Shown one piece after another: positions 15,970 through 24,653 of a stretch of 27,741 nt of DNA. Made by a program: the position numbers and the translations under genes. The notes under the pieces are model-generated. The model did no database searches. It was not told the DNA's origin and was given only the letters and a program-made list of their open reading frames with translations. Positions within the stretch are counted from its first letter, which is position 1. Every line of letters begins with the position of its first letter. This stretch comes from Gemmatimonadaceae bacterium. GTDB lineage: Bacteria > Gemmatimonadota > Gemmatimonadetes > Gemmatimonadales > Gemmatimonadaceae. Where the stretch lies: NCBI GenBank assembly GCA_013820975.1, contig JACDHQ010000001.1:1-27741 (forward strand). The letters run 5' to 3'.

Positions 15970-17071
15970 GCTCGATCTGCATCTGCTCCACCGGACTTCG
16001 CCCCGCTACCACCGGAACGCGAATCACCTGAGCAACCTCGAGCCGCATCTCCACGGCGGCCGCGGCCCACGACAACCCGATGCCGAATCCCGCAAGGACC
16101 ATCTTCTCGGGCGTGCCGCTGGTGAGCACCGGCGCGAGGTCGTCGCCGAGCAGCAGCGGAATGGAAGACATGGAGGTATTGCCGTAGCGCTGGATGTTCA
16201 CCGGCACCTGCTCCGGCAGCACCTTCAGCTTCTTCGCCATCATGTTGAGGATGAAGCCGTTCGCCTGGTGAAACGCGAACGCCTTCACCTCCTCCTTCTG
16301 CCAGCCGTGCAGCGCGAGCACGTCCCTGATGAGCGTCGGCACACGCTTGAGCGTGAAGTTGAACACGGCCAGGCCATCCATGTACAGCTCGAACGGCGCA
16401 CGGCGATTGCCGTCTTCTGCGTCAACGCGCTGCAGCAACTCGGCTGTTGGCCGCTGGCGCCATCCGCCGGCCGGCGCGATGAGGTGACACGCGCCGGTGC
16501 CATCGCTGCCGAGGACGAATGAGATGGGCGGTGCGGTCTCGTCGAACTCCAGCGCGGTCGCCGTGCCAGCATCGCCGAACAGCATCGCGACGGAGCGATC
16601 CTCCGAGGAGATACCGATGCTCGAGGTATCGCCGGCAAGCAGCAGGAAGCGCTTGAGCCCACCCGACTGGATGAACTGGGATCCCATGTACAGGCCATAG
16701 ACATAGCCCGAGCAGCCCTGGTTCACGTCGAACGCAAGGGCATCGCTCGATAGCCCCAGACGCCCGTGCGCGATGTTCGCTGTCGCGGGGCAAAGATGGT
16801 CTGGGGTCTGGGTCACCATGATGACACCGTCGATGGACTCGCGCTCCCAGCCGAGGTCCGCGAGCAGCCGTTCGGCGGCCTGCACCGCGAGGTCGCCCGC
16901 GGTCTGCCCGGGCGCGACGCGGTGCACCGTCTCCAGTCCGACCGTTTTCGCGATCTTCTGGACGTCGGACTCACCGAAGTGCTTGCCGATCTCGGCGACC
17001 TGCAACGGTTCGCCGGGTACGGCGCACACGACTCCGCGGATCGCGACGTTCCTGTTCTGTGTTCTTGCCAT
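15953..17071 (-). CDS. 3-oxoacyl-ACP synthase III-like ketosynthase (KASIII, copy B)
   Basis: A FabH-type condensing enzyme of 372 aa with an intact triad: Cys120 in VNQGCSGYVYGLYMG, His268 in FAFHQANGF and Asn298 in QRYGNTSMSSIP. The body ends with MVLAGFGIGLSWAAAAVEM, followed by about 25 extra residues (EVAQVIRVPVVAGRSP onward) that overrun the next gene. It shares the polysaccharide-cluster NQGCSGYVYGL motif and the LYMDGLAVFNFTLKRVP region with copy A, but the two have diverged considerably. This fits different starter substrates. A Shine-Dalgarno AGGAG (17082-17078) lies six bases ahead of the ATG and overlaps the AcpS stop. It likely primes the chain on the operon's ACP; which copy acts first cannot be told. 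Confidence 0.92.
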   Translation of the reverse strand: MARTQNRNVAIRGVVCAVPGEPLQVAEIGKHFGESDVQKIAKTVGLETVHRVAPGQTAGDLAVQAAERLLADLGWERESIDGVIMVTQTPDHLCPATANIAHGRLGLSSDALAFDVNQGCSGYVYGLYMGSQFIQSGGLKRFLLLAGDTSSIGISSEDRSVAMLFGDAGTATALEFDETAPPISFVLGSDGTGACHLIAPAGGWRQRPTAELLQRVDAEDGNRRAPFELYMDGLAVFNFTLKRVPTLIRDVLALHGWQKEEVKAFAFHQANGFILNMMAKKLKVLPEQVPVNIQRYGNTSMSSIPLLLGDDLAPVLTSGTPEKMVLAGFGIGLSWAAAAVEMRLEVAQVIRVPVVAGRSPVEQMQIEHAQSA

Positions 17072-17080
17072 GCCCGACTC

Positions 17081-17458
17081 CTAGGTGAGTACGACCACTG
17101 CGCCGGCGATTCCGCCGTCGTGGCTGATGCTCGTCTCGAACGTGGTGAAGCCTGCCTCGCTTGCGCGGCGCAGCGCTTCACCGGACAACTCCAGCACTGG
17201 TGCTCCCGAATCGGCGGTGGTCGTCTCGATGTCGCCGAGTGGGATGCCCGCGCTCAGGCCCGTGCCGAGTGCCTTGAGCACCGCCTCCTTTGTGGCGAAC
17301 CGGCCGGCGAGGTACGCGTAGCGGCGGAACTCGTTCGCATCCTGAACCGCAGCAAGCTCGCGCTCCGAAAAGGTCCGCGCGGCCAGCGGGGGATGCGCCT
17401 GCAGGAGGCGGCGCAACCGGGCAATTTCGACGAGGTCCAGTCCGACCCTGAGTGGCAT
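17081..17458 (-). CDS. acpS: Holo-ACP synthase (4'-phosphopantetheinyl transferase, AcpS type)
   Basis: A 125-aa protein of the trimeric AcpS family. It shows the Mg-binding start VGLDLVEIARL (Asp8) and the hallmark AGRFATKEAVLKALGTG (residues 51-67, Glu58), plus a closing SISHDGGIAGAVVVLT. It transfers phosphopantetheine from CoA to the conserved serine of an acyl carrier protein. Bacteria usually have one housekeeping copy elsewhere, so a copy in a polysaccharide locus right behind a carrier-protein gene suggests a dedicated partner for the ACP at 14904-15143. It could instead be the only genomic copy; that cannot be judged from this window. It begins three bases after the regulator gene and shares its stop codon with the ribosome-binding site of the next gene. 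Confidence 0.92.
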   Translation of the reverse strand: MPLRVGLDLVEIARLRRLLQAHPPLAARTFSERELAAVQDANEFRRYAYLAGRFATKEAVLKALGTGLSAGIPLGDIETTTADSGAPVLELSGEALRRASEAGFTTFETSISHDGGIAGAVVVLT

Positions 17459-17461
17459 CGG

Positions 17462-18079
17462 TCACTCCAGGATCGAGACGATCCTGAGGGAAGGCTCGGC
17501 CAGCTTCGCGAGCCGGGCCCGAATGGCCTCATCCTGAGTGATGCTGGTGATGACCACGGCATCGGGGGCGAGGCCGCGAAGCTCCGAGCGGTGCCGGATG
17601 GGTGCACCGCGGCACAGGCGTCCCCGCTTGACCGGGTCGTCGTCGATGACGCAGACGACGGTGACGACCTCGGTGCCTGTGAGCGCATCCATCACCACTT
17701 CCCCCGTTTCGCCGGCGCCATACAGCGCCACCCTGAAGACGCCCTGCTTGCGGAGCTCGCCGAAGAACTGCCGGAAGCGCGAGCGGGTCGCCTGGGTCAG
17801 CCGGACGAGCTCGGCCCGGTAGCTGACCTGGTGGTACGCGAGGCAACGCCTGCCCTGGGGCGTGAGGCGATAGGCCATGCCCTGGGAGAGCTGTTCGGTG
17901 GTGATGTACTCGCGTTCCTTGAACATGCGGATGTAGGCATTGACGCGAGCCGGCGTGAGCCCGACGAGGCTGGCGAGCGAACTCTGCGAGGTTTGCGGCT
18001 GACCTTCGAGCAGTTCCATCAGCTGGAGCTCGCGCATGCGGGGCGAGGGCTCCAGGTAGTCGGCGGTCGTGGTGGTCAT
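17462..18079 (-). CDS. Winged-helix regulator with C-terminal WbpM/NeuD-like Rossmann domain
   Basis: A 205-aa two-domain protein. Residues about 15-80 look like a winged helix (SQSSLASLVGLTPARVNAYI as helix-turn-helix, then a wing ending RLTPQGRRCL). Residues about 115-205 form a Rossmann-like domain with VALYGAGETGEVVMDAL and VIDDDPVKRGRLCRGAP. This second block resembles the N-terminal domain of the WbpM homologue at the right end of the window (FLDDDPFKRGLHLRG). A related signature is in both NeuD-like proteins. I infer a transcription factor that may sense a nucleotide sugar or a related cofactor. It is the first gene of the acyl operon, with a promoter and perfect palindrome just upstream, so autoregulation is plausible. 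Catalytic activity is unlikely. Confidence 0.82.
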   Translation of the reverse strand: MTTTTADYLEPSPRMRELQLMELLEGQPQTSQSSLASLVGLTPARVNAYIRMFKEREYITTEQLSQGMAYRLTPQGRRCLAYHQVSYRAELVRLTQATRSRFRQFFGELRKQGVFRVALYGAGETGEVVMDALTGTEVVTVVCVIDDDPVKRGRLCRGAPIRHRSELRGLAPDAVVITSITQDEAIRARLAKLAEPSLRIVSILE

Positions 18080-18087
18080 GGTGCCGG

Positions 18088-18115
18088 AATATAGCGAGGG
18101 AACTCATTCAGTGAA
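18088..18115 (-). promoter_or_regulatory. Predicted promoter of the acyl operon
   Basis: On the minus strand TTCACT (18115-18110, 4 of 6 to TTGACA) and TATATT (18093-18088, 5 of 6 to TATAAT) are separated by 16 bp. Transcription would start around 18081, only one to three bases before the regulator's ATG at 18079. The transcript would therefore be leaderless or nearly so, which agrees with the absence of a Shine-Dalgarno there. The -35 box lies inside the palindrome at 18103-18119. Confidence 0.5.
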
Positions 18116-18119
18116 TGAG
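18103..18119. promoter_or_regulatory. Perfect palindrome overlapping the -35 box (candidate operator)
   Basis: The sequence CTCATTCAGTGAATGAG is a perfect inverted repeat with 8-bp arms around a single base. It overlaps the predicted -35 hexamer of the acyl operon and sits 24 bp upstream of the start codon of the winged-helix regulator. Symmetry, length and position are those of a binding site for a dimeric winged-helix protein. The obvious candidate ligand is the regulator encoded next to it (inference). Confidence 0.6.
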
Positions 18120-18196
18120 GGAGGGATCGTCCGCCCGGACGCGGCCACGTTCCCTTCGCAATTTCTGTTCTGCGTCTCGCGTCCGCAGGCCTCGCC

Positions 18197-19282
18197 TCAG
18201 CGGTCGATGCGGCCCGCCGCCGCGGCGTCGCGCCAGCGCGTTAGCGGGTAGAGCACGAGGATGAAGGGGATCTTCACGAACGTGCGCCAATGGGCGAAAA
18301 GCAGCCGTGGCAGGTTCTCCATCAGATGCGCGTGCTCCATGCGCGCGATATCCGGCTGCAGCCGAATGCGGCCTATTGCATGGCGGAAGAGAATTCCGAC
18401 CATGATGAGGTCGGTGATGGGTTCAGGAAGCTTCCTGGCGAACTCTGCCCTGAGGACCTGATCGTCGAGACCGAGCAAAGCGGCTTCCTTGATGGTGCCG
18501 TACGCCCGCGGTGAGAAGCGCAGATCGTGACTATCGCGGTCGCTCCATCCGATCTCCGCGCTGCGAAGCAGGAGCGTCCGCTGATGGTGAGTAAAGAGGA
18601 GCACGGAAAGGGTGATGAACCAGAACTCCGTTTCCATGCGGCCGCGGTCGCTGACGCCCTTTTCGTGAGGCGTCAGGTCACGCCGCCTGTACACGTACTG
18701 GCTGATCTTACCGAGGGCGAGCAGATGCCTGACGCCTGGCTCAAGATCGGTCACCATTACGGACGCCTGCCCATCGAGGCGCACGCGATCGCCTTCGAAC
18801 TTGTAATTGTTGAATGAGGAGACGCAGAGCTCCGGCCGTATCGTCGAGAGATCGTGAAGCAGCGGGTCGAACTCCGTGTCGTATAACCCGTCGTCGTCGC
18901 CCCAGAGGCAGACATACGACCCGCGAGCCTGCTCGTACAACAGCTGGAAGTTGCGCATCATGCCGACGTTCTCCGCCTGTCGGAGCACCCGGACGTGACA
19001 GAGCGGCGCGAGCCGTTCGCCGAACGTCCGACAGACCTCGTCCGTCTTGTCGGGTGAGGCATTGTCGGAGATCACGATCTCGACGGCATCGCGGAACGCG
19101 GACTGCTCGAGCACGCGCACCATCTGCTCGAGGAGGCGAGCCAGCTTGGGTGCGCGCTTGTAGGTCGGGATACAAAACGAGAGCAGGAGTTCGCCCGGTG
19201 GGACCGTGCCGAACGTCATCTCCGTGAAGGGCTGTGGATCAGTATGTGGATCAGTATGTGGATCAGTATGTGGGTCGGTCAT
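18197..19282 (-). CDS. Glycosyltransferase family 2 protein
   Basis: A GT-A fold glycosyltransferase. After a repetitive N-terminus (residues 1-21) the domain starts with LSFCIPTYKRAPKLARLL (about 34-51). It continues with IVISDNASPDKTDEV (69-83) and the metal-binding triple Asp at 129-131 in LWGDDDGLYD. The C-terminal third is amphipathic with basic residues and probably lies on the membrane. The gene ends the CDP-3,6-dideoxyhexose operon, and its ATG overlaps the reductase stop by four bases. Transfer of the dideoxyhexose is therefore an attractive inference, as in abequosyltransferases of the same family. The TDPH repeat at the extreme N-terminus is encoded by a 12-bp tandem repeat. Met22 is a possible alternative start that would remove it. 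Confidence 0.88.
   Translation of the reverse strand: MTDPHTDPHTDPHTDPQPFTEMTFGTVPPGELLLSFCIPTYKRAPKLARLLEQMVRVLEQSAFRDAVEIVISDNASPDKTDEVCRTFGERLAPLCHVRVLRQAENVGMMRNFQLLYEQARGSYVCLWGDDDGLYDTEFDPLLHDLSTIRPELCVSSFNNYKFEGDRVRLDGQASVMVTDLEPGVRHLLALGKISQYVYRRRDLTPHEKGVSDRGRMETEFWFITLSVLLFTHHQRTLLLRSAEIGWSDRDSHDLRFSPRAYGTIKEAALLGLDDQVLRAEFARKLPEPITDLIMVGILFRHAIGRIRLQPDIARMEHAHLMENLPRLLFAHWRTFVKIPFILVLYPLTRWRDAAAAGRIDR
19233..19280. repeat. 12-bp tandem repeat, about four copies
   Basis: The unit TGTGGATCAGTA occurs three times exactly (19233-19268) followed by a fourth copy with three mismatches (19269-19280). It lies at the 5' end of the GT2 gene and encodes the repeated TDPH residues at its N-terminus. 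Because 12 is a multiple of three, loss or gain of copies would change the protein's tail length without shifting frame. Confidence 0.9.
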
Positions 19283-20193
19283 GTGGCGCGGGATTGAGCG
19301 TGAGCTATGACGCGGCGCAGACCCTCTTCAAGGCTCACCTGAGGGGTCCAGCCCGGGATCGGGGAACCCAGGAACCACGGAACCATCACTTCACGCTCGC
19401 GGTAGGGACGGCTGCCCCAGCGGATGGGGAGCGGACGGCCGGCGATGCGACCGTACCGCGTGGCGACTTCCCGGAGGGAGACCGCGTCTCCTGAGGAGAG
19501 GGCGAAGATCTCGTGCGCCGCGCCAGCGCCCGCCTGCAGATAGCGCGCCGCGGCGATGAAGGCGTCCACCACGTCGTCGATGTACACCAGATCGAGGAGC
19601 TGGTCCCCGGGCGACATTGCGAGCTCGGATCCTTCCCTGGCGATGCGATCGAGCACGGAGAACAGCTTTGGCCGCGGATCCCCGGGGCCGTAGGTGTCGA
19701 ACACCCGCAGGGAGACCGCGCGAATGCGTGCCGTCTCGACGTAGAAGGTCAGAAGGGCCTCGAATGCCTGCTTCGTCGCGGCATACAGGCAGACCGGATT
19801 GTAGTCGCCGTTTTCGAAGTGCTGCCACGCGGTCCCGGCGTTCACCAGGTGACGGACACCGCTGGCGGCCATCGCATCGAGCAGCTGGGTAGCGAATTCG
19901 ACGTTGGTTCGAACGAGCCGTGTCACGTCCTCCTGCTGGTGCTGTGCGACGAAGACCGATGCCAGGTGGAAGACGACGGAGGGCGCCGCCGCGGCGACGA
20001 GAGTGTGCATCTGCGCGGTAGTGCCGTCGTGGACATGAGGGACCACCCCGGGAGGCAGTGCGTCGGCTTGCGACTCCGGACGGAGGACGGCATGCACCTC
20101 CCATCCGTCCGCGACCAGCCGGGCGGCGAGATGCGATCCGATGAAGCCTGTCGCGCCGGTGATGAGCGTCCGTCGGCGGTCAGTCGGGTGCAT
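19279..20193 (-). CDS. NAD(P)-dependent CDP-dideoxyhexose reductase-like SDR (AscF/RfbJ type)
   Basis: An extended SDR of 304 aa with TLITGATGFIGSHLAARL (residues 9-26). Thr121 lies in NAGTAWQHFENGDYNP and the catalytic pair is Tyr137-x3-Lys141 (LYAATKQAFE). The TAWQH...YNPVxLYAATKQAFE combination is what I associate with CDP-abequose, paratose and ascarylose synthases, which reduce the 4-keto group in the last step of CDP-3,6-dideoxyhexose synthesis. The gene follows rfbF, rfbG, rfbH and an RmlC-like epimerase, so the full order matches the ascarylose route (AscF last). It overlaps the epimerase gene by 14 bases and the GT2 gene by four. The exact sugar made is inferred from gene content, not from residues. 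A plain 4-epimerase is a less likely alternative. Confidence 0.82.
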   Translation of the reverse strand: MHPTDRRRTLITGATGFIGSHLAARLVADGWEVHAVLRPESQADALPPGVVPHVHDGTTAQMHTLVAAAAPSVVFHLASVFVAQHQQEDVTRLVRTNVEFATQLLDAMAASGVRHLVNAGTAWQHFENGDYNPVCLYAATKQAFEALLTFYVETARIRAVSLRVFDTYGPGDPRPKLFSVLDRIAREGSELAMSPGDQLLDLVYIDDVVDAFIAAARYLQAGAGAAHEIFALSSGDAVSLREVATRYGRIAGRPLPIRWGSRPYREREVMVPWFLGSPIPGWTPQVSLEEGLRRVIAHAQSRAT

Positions 20194-20757
20194 CGGCCGT
20201 TGCGTCGAACCTGAAGGGGCTCACAAAATCGCTCAGGCGCTCAAAAGCAGTGTCCCGGGGAGATACCGTGGGCGCGCGTTCGGGCCAGGCGATGCCGGCA
20301 GAATCCCATCGAATGCCGGTATCGGCGGCCGGCGCGTGCTCCGACGTCACGTTGTACACCATGAGCGCACTCTCGCTCGTAACCAGGAACCCGTGCGCGA
20401 GTCCCCGCGGCACGTAGAGCGCGTTGCCCACATCCGCGCGCAATTGCACGGTCGCGGCCTGACGATACGTCGGCGACCCGATGCGAAGGTCCACCACGGC
20501 ATCCAGTACGCTGCCGTGCGCACAGTAGACGAGTTTCGCATGATCGACGGGCGGCACCTGGAAGTGCAGGCCGCGCAGGACGCCTCGCACCGATACCGAG
20601 TGATACTGCTCGTCGAAGTCCGTCTCGAGTCCGCAGTCGTCAAAGGCGGATCGAACGAACACCTTCACGAAGCTCCCGCGCGCATCCTCGAACCGTCGCG
20701 GTCGAACTTCCCACGCACCGGGAATCGCCAGTGGCTCGAAGTGCAGCACCGCGCTGC

Positions 20758-20761
<4 letters not shown>
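20180..20761 (-). CDS. RmlC-like sugar 5- (or 3,5-) epimerase, probable CDP-ascarylose pathway
   Basis: A cupin-fold protein of 193 aa of the dTDP-4-dehydrorhamnose 3,5-epimerase family. It has FEDARGSFVKVF (residues 24-35), the catalytic-His motif VLRGLHFQ (His66), LYVPRGLAHGFLV (115-127), Tyr136, and GIRWDSAGIAWP (149-160). RmlC enzymes usually have two further tyrosines a few residues after Tyr136; here Glu141-His142 stand there. That region contacts the nucleotide base in RmlC, so a CDP rather than dTDP substrate would make sense. In the ascarylose pathway AscE epimerises C5 of the CDP-3,6-dideoxy-4-keto sugar. The start at 20761 was chosen because its ATG overlaps the rfbH stop (ATGA). 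An upstream in-frame start would add ten residues inside rfbH. Confidence 0.85.
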
Positions 20762-22097
<1,336 letters not shown>

Positions 22098-22101
<4 letters not shown>

Positions 22102-23168
22102 ACGGTCCGCCGGTCCTGATATGAGTGAATCTGGTCGCGAACGACATCAGCGGTCGACTCGTCGCGGCTGTAGCCGCGATCGACCCACTGCAGCGTCTCG
22201 TCGAAGGAGAGGAGCGGCTGCCATGCCAGGCGGTGCCGAGCGAGATCGATCGCCAGCGAAAGCGCCTTTGCCTCATGCACCGCGCCTGGTTCCGACTCGT
22301 CGTTCCACACGCGGTCGGGCGCCAGTCGTGCCAGCCCCGATACGAGCTCGTGCACTCGGCGATCGCCACTGGGCCCGGGGCCGAAGTTCACCGCCTCGAC
22401 AGGCGCCGCAGCATTGAGATGATCGGCCAGCCGGATGTACCCTCCGAGCGGCTCGAGCACATGCTGCCACGGGCGGGTGGAGTGCGGATGCCTGAGGGCT
22501 ACCGGTGCGCCCCGGGACCACGACCGGTAGCAGTCGGGGACAATACGATCCTCGGCATGGTCGCCGCCGCCAAGCACGTTTCCGGCTCGTGCGGTCGCGA
22601 CGCGCACTCCGCTGGTCTCCGCAAAGGACGCCCGCCATGAGGCCACGGCGATCTCGCACGCCGCCTTGGATGCGCTGTACGGATCGTGACCGCCCAGTTC
22701 ATCGGATTCGCGGTAGGCGTGCGGCCACTCGCGATTGCGATACACCTTGTCGGTCGTGACGGCCACGACGCGCGCGGGACGGTTCGATGCCCGCACGGCT
22801 TCGAGCACGTTGAGCGTACCGATGACGTTCACGGTCCAGGTGCGCAGCGGGTCGCGGTAGCTCCGTCGGACCAGCGCCTGCGCGGCGAGGTGAAACACCA
22901 CGTCGGGTGCCGCCTCACGCACATGCCGCGACAGCCCTTCGGCGTCGGTGATGTCGCACTCGACATGGCGCAGTCGCGCAGCGAGGCCGAGTCGCTCGAA
23001 CAGCGAGCCCGGAGCCTCCGGCGCCAGTGCGATGCCGTGCACCTCGCCGCCGAGCTGCAGCAGCCATTCCGCGAGCCAGGCGCCCTTGAAGCCGGTGTGA
23101 CCGGTAATGAGCACCCGCTTGCCGGCCAGCGCCGAAAATTCGTTCGACGTGCCACGTGTCCCGTCCAC
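22098..23168 (-). CDS. rfbG: CDP-glucose 4,6-dehydratase
   Basis: An extended SDR of about 356 aa converting CDP-glucose to CDP-4-keto-6-deoxyglucose. It has the diagnostic LITGHTGFKGAWLAEW (about residues 20-35), HLAAQALVRRSYRDPL, the catalytic Thr-Asp-Lys in VTTDKVYRN, YxxxK as DPYSASKAACE, and ARAGNVLGGGDHAEDR. All of these are typical of RfbG. The GTG at 23168, four bases after the rfbF stop, gives a family-typical N-terminus and length. A GTG at 23195 would overlap rfbF, and a longer reading to 23429 only shadows rfbF. The stop overlaps the rfbH ATG by four bases. It uses the product of the cytidylyltransferase encoded immediately upstream. Confidence 0.94.
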
Positions 23169-23172
23169 GGGG

Positions 23173-23976
23173 TCAGGCCCCGGGCTGCCGGCCACGACGA
23201 TCCCAGCGAGCCCACGGCGCCTGCCTGGTGTCCCATAGCTCGTTGAGGTGCTGGTACTCGCGATAGGTATCCATCGCGTAAAAGAATCCTTCGTGGCGGA
23301 ATGCCTGCAGCTGTCCGTCGCGCGCGAGCTTCTCCAGCGGCTCTCGCTCGAGAATGCACGACGGATCGTCGGGGAGATAGTCGAACACGCGCCGGTCGAA
23401 CACGAAGTATCCGGCGTTGATCCAGCCATCGCTCTGCGGCTTCTCCAGGAAGTTGGTCACTGCGCTACGGTCGTCGATATCGATCACCCCGAAGCGCGAC
23501 GTCGGACGCACGGTGGTCAGGGTTGCGAGCTTGCCGTGCGACTTGTGGAACTCCGTCAATGCGCGAATGTCGACGTCGCATACCCCGTCGCCATACGTCA
23601 CCATGAAGAGGTCGCCCTCGACGAATCGCTGCACCTTCTTCACGCGCGCCCCGGTCATCGAGTCGAGCCCTGTCTCGGCGAGCGTCACCCGGAATTCCTG
23701 CTCCTCGTGCGCCCCGTGATACGAGATCTCCTGCTGCTCACCCAGGCAGATGGTGAAGTCGTTGTTCATCGCCTCGTAATCGAGGAAATACTCCTTGATC
23801 ATGCGGCCGCGGTACCCGAGGCACACGATGAAGTCGAGAAACCCGAAGTGCGCGTACGACTTCATGATGTGCCAGAGAATGGGGCGCCCGCCGACCTCGA
23901 CGAGCGGCTTCGGCCGGTACTCGGTTTCTTCGCGGAGTCGCGTGCCCTGTCCGCCGGCCAGAATGATTACTTTCAA
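23173..23976 (-). CDS. rfbF: Glucose-1-phosphate cytidylyltransferase
   Basis: A 267-aa nucleotidyltransferase making CDP-glucose from CTP and glucose-1-phosphate. The N-terminal loop reads ILAGGQGTRLREETEYRPKP (residues 5-24), followed by VEVGGRPILWHIMKSYAHFG and LGYRGRMIKEYF. Later come YGDGVCDVDI and a WINAGYFVFDRRVFDYL segment, all characteristic of RfbF. The start must be the TTG at 23976: the nearest upstream ATG (23987) is out of frame and stops after four codons, and the protein begins at the first strand, KVIILAGG. It is the first gene of the six-gene CDP-sugar operon and is divergent from the phosphoglycosyl transferase across 53 bp. A TACACT box on the minus strand in that gap could be its -10, but no good -35 was found. 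Confidence 0.95.
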   Translation of the reverse strand: MKVIILAGGQGTRLREETEYRPKPLVEVGGRPILWHIMKSYAHFGFLDFIVCLGYRGRMIKEYFLDYEAMNNDFTICLGEQQEISYHGAHEEQEFRVTLAETGLDSMTGARVKKVQRFVEGDLFMVTYGDGVCDVDIRALTEFHKSHGKLATLTTVRPTSRFGVIDIDDRSAVTNFLEKPQSDGWINAGYFVFDRRVFDYLPDDPSCILEREPLEKLARDGQLQAFRHEGFFYAMDTYREYQHLNELWDTRQAPWARWDRRGRQPGA

Positions 23977-24029
23977 CGTCGTCTCATGTTTCAGTGGTGC
24001 CCCACACGAACCGTCAGTGTAACGCGTCC

Positions 24030-24653
24030 ATGGCCGGATATCGCGGAAAGCGCCTGTTCGACATCATTGCCGTGCTGCTCGCCGCGCCGCTCTGGGTTCC
24101 CGCCCTGGGCGTCGTTGCGGTCGTCGTGCGCTGGAAGATCGGCGCGCCTGTGCTGTTTCGTCAGGTGCGCCCCGGCCTCGACGGCCGGCCATTCGAGATG
24201 ATGAAGTTCCGGACGATGACCGATGGGCGTGATGTCTCGGGCGCCCTGCTGCCCGATGCCGAGCGGCTCACGCCAGCCGGCCGCCGGCTGCGGTCCACGT
24301 CGCTCGACGAGCTTCCCGAGCTGCTCAACGTCCTCCGAGGCGGGATGAGCCTCGTCGGTCCGCGTCCGCTGCTCGTGAGCTACCTGCCGCGCTACGCCGT
24401 GCATCACCGTCGGCGTCACGAGGTGCGTCCGGGGCTCACCGGGCTTGCGCAGGTATCCGGCCGCAACTCGCTCACGTGGCCGGACCGGCTCGATCTTGAC
24501 GTCGAGTACGTCGAGCGCTGCTCGCTCGCGCTCGATCTGCGGATTCTCGGGCGCACGGTGAGCGCGGTGCTCGGGCGGCGCGGAATCAGCGCGGAGGGCG
24601 AGGCGACCATGGCAGAGTTTACGGGTTACGCAGCGGACGAGCCGCGGCGGTGA
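24030..24653 (+). CDS. Undecaprenyl-phosphate sugar phosphotransferase (small PglC-like phosphoglycosyl transferase)
   Basis: A 207-aa initiating enzyme of the bacterial sugar transferase family (PF02397 type). It has one N-terminal hydrophobic re-entrant helix (KRLFDIIAVLLAAPLWVPAL) and then FRQVRPGLDGRPFEMMKFRTM (within residues 44-63). The catalytic Asp93-Glu94 lies in TSLDELPELLNVL, followed by GMSLVGPRPLL and RPGLTGLAQVSGRNSLTW. Its short form, lacking the extra membrane domain of WbaP/WcaJ, resembles PglC. PglC transfers phospho-diNAc-bacillosamine to undecaprenyl phosphate. The ATG at 24030 was chosen; a GTG at 23994 would add twelve unsupported residues. The 3' end overlaps the convergent aminotransferase gene by 28 bases. 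It should begin each repeat unit, probably with the amino sugar made by its neighbours. Confidence 0.93.
   Translation: MAGYRGKRLFDIIAVLLAAPLWVPALGVVAVVVRWKIGAPVLFRQVRPGLDGRPFEMMKFRTMTDGRDVSGALLPDAERLTPAGRRLRSTSLDELPELLNVLRGGMSLVGPRPLLVSYLPRYAVHHRRRHEVRPGLTGLAQVSGRNSLTWPDRLDLDVEYVERCSLALDLRILGRTVSAVLGRRGISAEGEATMAEFTGYAADEPRR

Noticed and set aside
16766..18094. 442-codon plus-strand open frame
   Set aside because: It is antisense to KASIII copy B, AcpS and the regulator, all of which have recognisable motifs. The composition is Gly/Arg/Asp-rich and uninformative.
23169..23429. Extension of rfbG upstream to 23429
   Set aside because: The extra residues are the out-of-frame shadow of rfbF, Ser/Thr/Arg-rich, and lie outside the normal RfbG length.
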